Assembly (NCBI GenBank): GCA_025399215.1
Contig: MU621286.1
Coordinates: 1-32,576, forward strand
Source of the DNA: Globomyces pollinis-pini
Lineage: Eukaryota; Chytridiomycota; Chytridiomycetes; Rhizophydiales; Globomycetaceae
Length of the DNA stretch: 32,576 nucleotides
Direction of reading: 5' to 3'
The stretch's first letter is position 1, and the number at the start of each line of letters is the position of its first letter. This document shows positions 1 to 10,230 of this stretch, piece by piece. Both the position numbers and the translations under genes were made by a program. The notes beneath the pieces are model-generated. The model was not told where the DNA came from, did no database searches, and saw only the letters and a program-made list of their open reading frames with translations.

Positions 1-795
1 TGTAATTCTTATCAATAAGCTGCGAATTAAAAATAGCTGTATTTGACTTAAAGTTGGAACCGCTTCTGATATGCCTGCAAATTAAACTCTGCTACACACC
101 ACTAATATTTAAACCTTTTTTCGTGGATGAATGTATAAGTTTAAATATTATTAAACCAAACTCTTACAAATGGATTGTACATGTTCAAGTTTTTCAATGC
201 ATTACATAATAATCAGGTAATGAAATAGGAAAATGCTAGGCAAACGATATGATAATAAATTTCGTTCACAAAGCTTATCGAACAATTCTATTAGATAGAT
301 TGAACATTTTGATCACAAGAGTAGATTTGGTATTATGTCATCTAAAACATGTGTAGGTTCGTTTTTTCAAAATCTGTGTTTGAGTTCGCAGTTCATTCGA
401 GATTATTCGCAAAATCGAACTAATGGGCCGAGTTCCTAGGAGCTCCAATTCGAAACGATAAAAGGGTATCATACTTACTTTTTCTACCCGGAACTATTAT
501 GCATAAATACATAGTAAATCTAATAAGGAAAAACTAAGTAGCCTTAAAACTCAGTAGGTAAATTTGTCAGGATAGACTCTTGCGAAGATCCACAAAATCC
601 TAAACGCAGCTCTTTATAATCAATCGGAATTACACTCTAGAAGTCAAATGTAATTGCAACTAATGATTACTAAAAGAATTTGATTCAAAATCTGGGTTTG
701 TTATGGCATCTAGAATAGAGGTGTATATTAGAACCGCATGGATATCTCTTGTGTATACACAATACTGCACACTTAATTCTTCGACACAATTGAAT
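1..795. other. Upstream non-coding region
   Basis: About 795 bases before the first G-alpha gene, rich in stops in all frames. I recognise no protein family, RNA gene or repeat. It may hold the promoter of the G-alpha gene and the end of an unseen neighbour. An in-frame ATG at 703 would add about 31 residues to the G-alpha and bury its lipidation signal, so I treat it as untranslated. Confidence 0.5.
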
Positions 796-2097
796 ATGGG
801 AAACCTTTGTACAAAATCCCCCAAAATAATTGAGAAACCTATAAAACCATTGAAACCAGCTTTAAAAACTGCAGATCGCGATCAGGTGGAATATGACAAC
901 ATTTTGGAGCAGGAAAGGTATTGTTAGACTCACAGAAAGGGCTGATTATTTCTCTAGAGCTAAATCTAAAGCAAAGAAATTGGAAGAGTTTCTGAAATTG
1001 GAAAAAGAGAAATATGACCAAGAACATTTAGAACCGAGGATATTGTTGTTAGGAACATCAGATGCAGGGAAATCAACGTTTTTAAAGCAATTGAAAATAT
1101 TATATGGAGCTGGATTCACGAAGGATGAATTAGAAAAGGCTAAAAGCAGTATACTCTTTACACTATTTGCAATATGCCAAAAGTTGATTCAGGACATGAA
1201 TTCTGATATACTTGACTTTCATAAAGATATTTTATCATACTCAAAAGAGCAGGCAAAACTAAAAATCCCTCCTGAGATCATCAAAACGATGATTAGTATG
1301 TGGAGTGATCCAACGGCAAAAATGGTATTTGAATCGTATGGAGATTTTTTTCCAGCAACATCATCCTAGTATATATTATTCTGTGCTGAACATTAGTTTT
1401 TTTGATAAATTGGATGTTTTAGCGTCGAGTTCTTATGTTATGACACCAGAAGGTAAATGATTTGGTTGCATGATGATAGATATGTTGCTATTAAGAAATG
1501 TGACTCAAAATATTTCGGATAATGTTTTTGAGTTTACAATCAACAAGAAGAAAGAAGCAATGCATTTTATTGATGTCAGTGGATTGAAATATCATCGAAA
1601 GCGGTGGATACCATATTTTCAAGATGTTCTATCAATTATTTTTATCGTTGCGATATCTTCCTACGATCAAATGATGTCTGAAGACAAGGAAACAAATCGA
1701 ATGGTTGATGCTATTGGATTGTTTAAGCACATCATCAATCATCCACTTTTAGCCAAACCAGATATGATACTTTTCTTCAACAAGAAAGATATCTATGAAG
1801 TTAAAGTAAAAAAAATATCTATAAAAAATCACTTTCCAGATTATACAGGTATGAAATCTTACTGACATGAAAAGGGAAAGAATATAGTGTATCCGATGGA
1901 ATTGCATATTTTAAGAATGCATTCAAATTGGTGAACAAAAACGAGAAAAAATCAGTTACATTTCATTTGACCTGTTGTACAGATACAAAATTGATGCAAA
2001 AGATCATCAGCGATATTGTGTATATGAATATTATTTACTAAATCTTGATAGAATGTCAATATTAAAAACCGACTTGAATAATATCGTTTTACTCTAA
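796..2097 (+). CDS. Heterotrimeric G protein alpha subunit (copy 1)
   Basis: Exons 796-917, 940-1368, 1397-1452, 1480-1848, 1875-2019 and 2052-2097 give 388 residues. The start MGNLC offers a glycine for myristoylation and a cysteine for palmitoylation, so the protein should sit on the inner plasma membrane and couple receptors to effectors. Visible G-protein motifs are P-loop GTSDAGKST, switch I arginine and threonine (LLRNVTQN), switch II DVSGLKYHRKRW, NKKD and TCCTDT. The last exon (ILKTDLNNIVLL) resembles the receptor-contacting C-terminal helix and is reached only by splicing a 32-nt intron with a TACTAA branch site. Two positions needed for GTP hydrolysis are changed: the glycine matching Ras Gly12 is Ser, and the catalytic Gln of DVGGQ is Leu. 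The first intron (22 nt) is the least certain junction. A paralogue lies at 14544-15869. Confidence 0.88.
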
Positions 2098-2151
2098 GAG
2101 TCTCTAAATGGAACTCCCAAAAATCGTAACTGTACAATTCGAATTGAAAAA

Positions 2152-2900
2152 TTATTTTAATGACTTTAATGTGTCTAATATAGTAGAGAAATTTTCCCAA
2201 GGAACATATTTGATATTCTTCTTGATGCACCAAGTTTCCAAATCTTTTCCCTTTTTGGCAAACACAATATCAGCTTCCATGGCTGCAGATAAATCAGATA
2301 TCCCATCACCAATGAACACAATTTTTTCTTGATCTTTCAAATCTTTCCTTGCACGACGGAGGTGAGTGCCCTAGTAAGTTAGTAGGGCGCATACACAAAC
2401 TTTATCGTGTCCGTAAGGAGAATCATCAACATGAGTAAGTTCCCAGTGAGTTTGGTGAATTGTTACTTCATTAGCATGAATTTTAAAACTGTCATTCTTT
2501 CCAACGTCACGTTTCATAAAATGCTCCACGATTGGAATTAAACCACTAAAATAGGTCCATTAAGATAAACAAATTCTCATACCTGCTCAAGATTGTAAAT
2601 GGAAACTGTTGATCTTTCACCCAGAGGTAAAAGGACAGAAAATGAGGATCCAACTCAACATTGTCAAGTTCTTTCATGGCATCTTCCCAGCTTAAATTCA
2701 CGCTCTTCCACATAACATCAAGTGCATTTCGGAATTGGAGAGTGCCTAAAGTAAAGTAAGCAACGTAACAGAAAACCATTCAACACTTGGGCATCTAATG
2801 CCTTTCTACCTTCATAACCCATTCCCAGGTCAATAAGAATCACACCCGTATCTTGGGTTGTAATTGTCCCATCAAAGTCGGAGAAAATGATCAATTTCAT
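2152..2900 (-). CDS. HAD-superfamily phosphatase, phosphoserine phosphatase-like
   Basis: Exons on the minus strand are 2777-2900, 2583-2745, 2401-2545 and 2152-2370, giving 216 residues with introns of 31, 37 and 30 nt. The N-terminus SDFDGT holds the aspartate nucleophile and second aspartate of HAD phosphatases, and GDGISDLSAA is the C-terminal acidic Mg-binding motif. A GKDL motif and the tail resemble the small cytosolic fungal phosphatase family that includes yeast YNL010W (recalled, not searched). The substrate is unknown; hydrolysis of a small phosphomonoester is the safe statement. The gene converges on the G-alpha gene with 54 bp between stops. Confidence 0.87.
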
Positions 2901-3228
2901 GAATATGAATTTACTATAAATGATGAGAAACTTTCTCTTTTTATTGGGAACTCAGTAGATGAAAAACACCAGCCTATAAAAGTGTATAGCCAACTGCCAC
3001 GTATGAAAGGCGGATTCTCTTCGACTGCATATGAACGGTTGGTTCTCTGACTACGTATGAACAGCACTTCTCAAAAATATCAATATTAAATATTTTACAG
3101 TTCGATATGATTAGAAGAAGTAACGTAATAAATTATTGATGGTGGGTGTGGGAGGACCCAAAGGTCAAACAGGTTCAGTTTGTTTACAATCGTCATTACC
3201 ATGATAGGCTTTCCAAGAAATTAATGCA
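2901..3228. promoter_or_regulatory. Divergent intergenic region, HAD phosphatase / CaMKK
   Basis: 328 bp between two divergent start codons, so it must carry both promoters. A G-rich patch near 3140-3165 is the only compositional oddity. No named binding motif is claimed. At its right edge a two-codon upstream ORF (ATG at 3224, stop at 3230-3232) overlaps the kinase start at 3229. Confidence 0.5.
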
Positions 3229-5353
3229 ATGAATGACTCATTAAAACTTTCCTCTAAAATTATGTTCAATCCAGGAGTCATCCATAATATAAAAAAGAGA
3301 AACGAAACCAGTGGAGATCATTTATGGAAACATGATCCTGTCAAAACTCAGGATGATTTTAACTTGGGTTCGTCACAAACCATATACAGAAGTTCTACAA
3401 ACGATAAAAATTTACAAGCTAAAGGTTTCGACAAAGAGAAATCAATTGGAAATGAGACTGTCGATTTAATTGATTTTCTGACAGACCAAAGAAATTACAA
3501 ATACATTAAAGGAAAACAAAATCTATCGGATAATATTCTGGTTCAATCTCCAGTTTATTCCCCCCCTCCAACTTCGATATCTAGTTCCTCTAACTCTTCT
3601 GATACCAATATTAAATCACCATTTGAAAAAATCTTCTCATCTGTCTTTCATTCAAAAACAGAGAAGGTTAAATCTGTAGATTCAAATATTGCTGATGGAT
3701 TAAATTCTTTAGCAACCAGATTAAATCCGAGTGTATCTTCATCTTCCCCCACACTCAATGATAGTAAAGTAAAAATATTTAGTTCAAATACGATTGCACA
3801 TCGGTCGCTACCTTCTATAATGTCCAAACCAGTATCGAAATCTAATTTGGCCAAGAAGGGGCATTTACATAGGCTTCAACCACCAAAAGATTTGGAAGTC
3901 CAAGAATCATTAATTACTCTGGATGAAATCCTTCAAGAATTGCCAAAATTACCACAAAAACCACCAAGAAAACCAGCTCAGTTAACAAAAGGGATGTCTA
4001 GATCATTGTCGAGAGAGTTCGAAAGTAAGAAGTTTGAAGGGCGTGTAACTGATTTCCATACTCGTCGATTGGATTTTGAGACATATGCATTAGAGCATTC
4101 CAGGTCACAGACTCACCATATAGTCGAGACATCTAGGATTTACAGCAAAGAAGAGCAAAAAAAAACCATACAATCTCCAACTGGTGACCCAGTAGTTTCT
4201 CAAGGCAAAGTGAATCAATATCATTTATTTGATTCTCTTGGTTGTGGTTCATTTGGAAGAGTAGTTTTGGCATTGGATGATATAACCCAAGAATTATATG
4301 CATGCAAAATAATATCAAAGAGTCGAATTATAAAGCAATTACGCTTCTCACCAGGAGGAGCAAATGCTGGATTAGAATTAGTAAGAAGAGAAATTGCAAT
4401 CCTCAAAAAAGTATCAAATCATCCAAAGATTATTAAATTGTACGAAGTACTGGATGACAAAAATGAGGACAATCTTTATCTTTGTATAGACATTTTTTCT
4501 AACCGATTTAGTTTTTGAATTATGTGAAAAGGGACCCGTTATGCAATTAGTAGTTGGATCTATTGTACCATCATTTTCTGAGGACTTGGCTAGACAGTAT
4601 TTTCGTGATATTGTTCTTGGCTTAGAGTTTTGTAATACTTTACTGTTCTAATTTGTACTAGTGCATTTTAAAAGGATAGCTCACTGTGATATAAAGCCTG
4701 AAAATTTACTTTTAAATGCAGCTGGAGTAGTTCAGATAGGAGATTTTGGTATTTCTAGAGTTTTAGAAGGCCATGGATTAGATATGATTCCTGCTTTTAA
4801 TACTTCTCCTTTATTCACCCCGCCGTGTAGTTTAGAGGGTTAGATATATGATTGCTAACTATTCAGACAAAGTGCAAAAGATAAATGGAATTCTGGCCGA
4901 TATTTGGGCTCTTGGTGTTACACTTTACTGTTTTGTTCATGGTCGATGTCCATTTGAAGATGAGTCTGCTCCACTTATTTATGAAAAAATCAAGACAGAA
5001 GAGCCCGTGTACAAACCAGAAATAAGCAAGGATATTCTAGATTTATTGAAAAACATGATGATGAAAACAGCGATAAAGAGAATACCCATCTCCCGCATTA
5101 AAACTCACCCTTGGACTACAAAGAATGGCACTATTCCTTTAACAAGTACAGAAGAGAATTGCAGAGAATATGGAAATGAGGTAACAGAAGAAGAGATATT
5201 AACAGCCGTGAAACCAACAACGGTAAACAAATTTCATTAACATTTTACAAGATGTTCAAATATTTTATGAAAAACAAAAAGCCATCATACGATGACCAAG
5301 TTGGTTATAAGCGACGCAGCTATCCCGACCCTGGCCAAAATCGATTATTATAA
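3229..5353 (+). CDS. CaMKK-type Ser/Thr kinase (AMPK/Snf1-activating kinase family)
   Basis: Exons 3229-4483, 4512-4631, 4662-4838, 4867-5222 and 5252-5353 give 669 residues. A Ser-rich, probably disordered N-terminus of about 325 residues precedes a kinase domain at about 329-600. The glycine loop GCGSFGRV, lysine of YACKI, the helix-C Glu (RREIAIL), HCDIKPENLL, DFG and the LGVTLYCFVHGRCPF segment are visible. The region EVLDDKNEDNLYL and the C-terminal tail after EVTEEE match CaMKK and fungal Sak1/Ssp1-like kinases, which phosphorylate AMPK/Snf1. Odd points are HRD changed to HCD and the APE motif reading PPC, so activation-loop control may differ. Introns are 28, 30, 28 and 29 nt. The family is clear; whether the target is Snf1 is inferred. 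Confidence 0.88.
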
Positions 5354-5722
5354 TACAAATAATATCATATATCATACTTATAGACTTACTAAAAGAAAAT
5401 AGCTGATTCTTAGTGTTTCTAGAAATCTGTTCATTTAAAATGTAGATTATTAGCACCCCTAGACGTTTCGTAAATCTATACCTGAGCTAAGCAACCTTCT
5501 TATCTCTGGCAACTGTCAAATAAGCAACTATCTCTGTATTATTGTAAATTCTGTTGAAATATAGGCAGATAAATTTTCAAAGCCGTCTTTCATCTCCGCA
5601 AACAACAAACTCCGAAACGTGATCACAAACAACTGAAAGTCATTCGCGCTAACAAAATTTTGTTTATTTACGAAAATCTACATTTAAACTAAACTAGAAA
5701 CTTACTATTTAATTTTATTTAT
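5354..5722. other. Intergenic region between CaMKK and PUF genes
   Basis: 369 bp with no recognisable coding signal or RNA gene. It presumably holds the kinase 3' UTR and terminator and the promoter of the PUF gene, which are transcribed in the same direction. Confidence 0.45.
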
Positions 5723-7889
5723 ATGATCACACACGGAAATCCTCAAGCTAATGATTATCAATCTTCAAAAAAACTTCCATTTGCTCGAGAAAGTCATCCT
5801 GCTGGAGAAAATGTCTGCTTTCAACTAAACGAGGTATTAAAAAGCTATTTGGATGAACTAATCGTGAAGGATCTCAACTTGTGTAATATGCCACATAACC
5901 CACACCACTCAATCAACCACCAATACAACCACCTTCCTTACAACATTCACGAAAATCACTTATATTCAACCACCTCCGTACCTGCTTCTCGAGTAGCTGC
6001 ATTTGACTACGTTAATAACGCTGCTGCTCAGAAGATCCAGGCAACATACCGTGGTTATCTCACCAGAAAACAAGTAATCTGACTGATGAATCATTAATTT
6101 TCTTAGCAAATGGTTGCTCTAAGAAAAGAATGTTTGGATTTACGTCAAGAACTCAAAGATAAAGAGAGTAGTCATTTCAATGAGATTAATCATCGCGATT
6201 TAATTATACAAGATCTTAGAAAGGTATTATAACCTCTACTAAAGTATAGAAATTAAATGGTGTTGATTATTCAAGTCATTTAGTACCTACAGAGACGTTT
6301 CCTATTACATCCTCCCGTTCAACCTTATTTACTCAAGGTCTCGATTTAAGCAATCGGTCCAGTGATACTCTAGCTGAATCTTTTTACAATTTGAAACTAA
6401 ATTCTTCCAACGAAACACCTTTTGTACCTCGAGTTGAAGATTCTCTTCCTTTTTCATTGCCTTTACCTAACCAATGTAATTCACCTAATCAAAATTACTG
6501 GGGACCAAAGTCTACAGATACTTTACCCGAGACCGAAATCTCCAATTCAGACTTTTTCCGACAAATTTGGTCGCCTTTGGCTCCAGTGCAAACAAAAGGT
6601 CCTGCCAAATCGCTCTCAAATCCAAACCTACCGAATATTTATGAAAATATTGAAGCTTCCTTATCCAGCAATGTCAACAGCTCGTTCTCCACCCAACCTT
6701 TCAACGATACTAATGATTTGAAAAACACGTTTAAGGTATGTGAATGGTGTTTACTCATACGAATCATTAGACTTTAGTTGAAAAAATTGTCAAAACAAAT
6801 GATCAACCGTGCTCCATATTCCTACAACAACGATTACGTGTTGAAAGTGCTGAGGTCAAAGGTTACATATTTGATGCTATAATGGGCCATGTACTATCAT
6901 TGATGAAAAATCGGTTTGGGAATTTTTTGGTACAATGCTGTCTAGAGTGTGGTAATAGACTATCATATTTATCTCTTAGGTACCGAATTACAAGCACAAG
7001 CATTGTGTCAGAAAATGAAAGGACATGTTATCCAACTCTCTTGCGATAGGTTTGGGTGTCATGTAATGCAAAAGGCCATAGAAAAGGTTGGCGATGAAGT
7101 TAAAATGAATTTAATATCGGAATTATTCCCTTCGATTCCTGAAACGTTTACTCACCGATTTGCTTGCCATGTTTGGCAAAGGATATTTGAAATTAAATGG
7201 AAGGACGGAAGAAGTCCTAATTACATGAGCGTAATTCAAAATGCTGTAGTTGGTCAATGGGCTTCAATTGCCAATGATGAGAATGGAAGTTTGGTTGTTC
7301 AATGCATTTTTGAGCATGTCACTCCAGCAGAGAAGGCACCTGTTATTGAAGAGATATTCCAATGCACTGCAGAAATTTCCAAAGGTTCGATTATTTTTTT
7401 AATATTAGGACAATGGGGTAACTGGGTTACTCAACATCTATTGGAACATGGAACAATTGCTGAGCAAAACCATATCACAAGTGTGGTCTTGGACAATGTA
7501 TATTCAATGAGTGTAGATCAGTATGCAAGTAAAGTTGTGGAAAAATGTGTAAAGATTGCATCCAAGAGGGACCTTCAACAATTCGTTGACGAGATTCTTC
7601 GCAATCAACCCGATAGAGAGTAATGTGCAAATATTAATAGTTTAGTTGCCCATATATTTTGTCAATGATGAATAATCAATATGGAAACTATGTAGTGCAA
7701 AATGTACTTAGTGTTGCCGAAACCAATCAACGCGACCATTGCGTGCGTCTCTTAGCTCCGCATATACCATTGCTACGAGCTTCCAAGTATGGACAAAGAG
7801 TCGCTTCTTTATGTGAAAAGTATATCAGATTAGGCCAACATAAATTTAACTCATCAACTACTATTGGATCCAATTCTGTCAATTTCTAA
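5723..7889 (+). CDS. Pumilio/PUF RNA-binding protein with N-terminal IQ motif
   Basis: Exons 5723-6073, 6107-6223, 6250-6735, 6771-6951, 6980-7384, 7409-7619 and 7646-7889 give 664 residues. The N-terminus is Asn/His-rich and carries an IQ motif (KIQATYRGYLTRKQ, about residues 101-118) followed by a short coiled coil. From about residue 335 come eight PUF-like repeats, recognised by cores such as NRFGNFLVQ, DRFGCHVMQ, HRFACHVWQ, GQWGNWVTQ and NQYGNYVVQ. PUF proteins bind 3' UTR elements and control mRNA decay, translation or localisation in the cytoplasm. The repeat cores look closer to the fungal Jsn1/Puf2 branch than to Puf3 (from memory). The 24-nt intron at 7385-7408 is in frame and stop-free, so its retention would add eight residues without truncation. 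Confidence 0.88.
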
Positions 7890-7997
7890 TATCTGTATTT
7901 TGACTTTTGGATTAAGATTTTCTATTTTGTCTAATATATTTCTTTAAGTTATCCTCTATTTTTCGTGTTTCTAATTTCTATCGCGTGAACAATAGCA

Positions 7998-10093
7998 ATG
8001 AAGTCATCAAGCCTGAACAAATCATCTAATAACTTAAAGAAACGAACTACACCCCCTAAAAGCGCAGATATGAAAGGAGCTTTGGCAAATAATCGTAAAT
8101 TTAAAATGTTGTTAATTAACAGTAGCTCCTCCCCCACCACCCGAAATTGTGAACATGACAGAAGTAGCAGCACTGTTAGAAACAGCAATAACAGTAGAGC
8201 CTACTCCATCTGAACCAACTTTAGAGGAAATTGAAGCGCAAGAGTTCCAAGCGATGGTAGACACTTACAAAAAGCGTATCGAATTGTTAGCATTACCTGT
8301 CGATATATTGAAAAATGGATTGTCAGATATTGGACCATCACCAGATCAGTTAAAGAGTGTGTATCACAAGTTATCTTTACCAGTATTCTTGTGTAACTTA
8401 TAAATTAGTATTGCGGATTGACTGATATAAATGGTTTAAGTGAATATCCCTATATCTTCAACCTGGAACTTCAAGGAAATCATATTAAAGGCATTAATCC
8501 CATACAATTAATATTGGTATAGATTTATCGCCTCTGGCATCTATGAAGTACCTAGTTCAATTGGATGTATCAAATAATGAAATCGAGGAAGGATTATGTT
8601 TTCAGCCAGTCCCTTTTAATATTCAGGATGTGGATATGTCTCGCAATCGAATTGTCAATATTGGTGATATGTCATCGCATCGGTTTTTGACTCGGCTATC
8701 TTTAGACTGTATTCGCTTATTAAATTTACCACTAGATAATATGATTTCAGATATATCTAGCTTATCTGATTGCCGGAATTTGAAATATTTAACAGTATGT
8801 GGAAATATGATAACTAGCACTCGTTCTTTAAGCGGCTTACCCTTGAAGTTTTTGGACTTGGTAAGCTAAACTGCATAGATAATGTATTAGAGAAAAAATC
8901 AGCTATCAGAATTGTCTGGCATAGAGTCTTTGTTAAAACTACAAACATTATTAGTTGGTGACAATACCATAGATGATATAAGCTGCTTAGAAAACCATGA
9001 ATCAATTGGATCATTAGATTTATCTAATAATCAAATAGCTGATATTGCCTCCCTGGAATGTCTAAATACTCTACCAATGTTAAGGCATTTACAACTGGCA
9101 GGAAACCCCGTAGAAGATCAATGCCAACGTCAATGGACACCAGAAACCTTTTATGGAATACACTCAACAGCAACATATCCCCCTTCATTCAGACTAAATG
9201 CAATTTTTCTGATTAAAAAATTAACCATCTTGGATTCAATACCTGTAATCCCTGAAGAGAAAGTTGCCGCTACAAACGTATACGACCCACCAACTAAGGT
9301 AATTTATAGCTTTGATAACCTTTTCAGGTGATAGTTAGCAAACAACACTGTCATCAAATAAAGCAACGAGCAAGAGCGTATGCTCGAATAAAAGCTGAAG
9401 ATCTTATGAGAGCAAAACGATTAAGACCTATTGTACTATGTGGACCAAATGGGACTGGAAAGAGGTATACATTGAAGTTCACTCACCATCATAAGAACAC
9501 TTACTGCAAGGCTACTACATGAGTTTCCCCAAGTAAGATGGGATTACTAAGACTTAGATATTTGGTGTGTCAGTTTCACATACAACCCGAAAACCTCGTC
9601 CTGGAGAAGAACATGGTGTTCATTATTGGTTTGTTACAAAGCGAGAAATGGAGCAATTAAACGCAGAAGGGAAGTTTATACAGTTGGCTGTTTTATTTGG
9701 AAATTCTTACGGTACATCAATGGAGTCAATTGATTCTGTTACGGAGCAAGGCAAGATATGCTTGATGGCACTGGAATTTGAGGTACTACACTTCACCTAA
9801 AGTTAGGGTGTAATGGCTCTCAGAAAATCATCAATCAATGCACGGTATATCGTAGTAAAAACTCCTGATATTCGAACTCTGGAAGCCCGACTGCACAAAA
9901 GGTATTAATGTATACTAACCACAGGCTTAATGGATCATCTGATGTACAACAATGGCTAGATAAAGCTATGCAGGAAGAATATCAGGGCGAATTTGATTAC
10001 ACATTGGTAAATGATGACCTAGAGAGAGCCTATAAGGAATTGAAAGAATACTGCCTAAACTTGTACTGGAAAGAATTTGATGAAGAAGATTAA
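7998..10093 (+). CDS. LRRGUK: Leucine-rich repeat and guanylate kinase domain protein (LRRGUK)
   Basis: Eleven exons: 7998-8094, 8123-8382, 8409-8490, 8523-8708, 8736-8860, 8891-9298, 9328-9464, 9496-9532, 9558-9782, 9807-9901 and 9925-10093, giving 606 residues. SDS22-like LRRs (for example QLDVSNNEIEE, SLDLSNNQIADIASL) run over about residues 110-350 and end in an LRR cap. A guanylate-kinase-like domain follows: P-loop GPNGTGK near 425, then SHTTRKPRPGEEHG and GNSYGTS. In mammals LRRGUK is needed for sperm flagellum and manchette formation, so the gene suggests a flagellated cell. The acidic residue usual after the GK 'E-F' strand is replaced by QL, so catalysis is uncertain. One intron (8491-8522) needs a GC donor. 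All other introns are 23-31 nt. Confidence 0.9.
8491..8522 (+). other. Candidate GC-AG intron in LRRGUK
   Basis: Removal of these 32 bases restores a perfect LRR spacing (NHIK joined to DLSPL) and keeps the whole gene in frame. No GT donor exists at the required place; the intron would begin GC and end TAG. Every other intron I placed in the window starts GT. Confidence 0.6.
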
Positions 10094-10230
10094 GAGATGC
10101 ATTCCCTAATAGATAAAAACCTTGAATTTAAAATTATTTTCATTTTCCTAATGTCTTTGTTTGAACCATTGACATCGTGAGGTTCGAGGTTCTGTGGCTT
10201 TCGCGTGTTTAACTTTCCAATAATACAAAA

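Noticed and set aside
703..795. N-terminal extension of G-alpha copy 1 from ATG at 703
   Set aside because: It would hide the MGNLC lipidation signal shared with the paralogue (MGNIC).
1360..1400. Apparent frameshift after the TCC TAG in G-alpha copy 1
   Set aside because: A 28-nt GT-AG intron at 1369-1396 restores the frame, and the paralogue has a 23-nt intron at the same place.
2853..3050. Plus-strand 65-codon ORF overlapping the HAD phosphatase start
   Set aside because: It is antisense to a conserved exon and has no recognisable domain.
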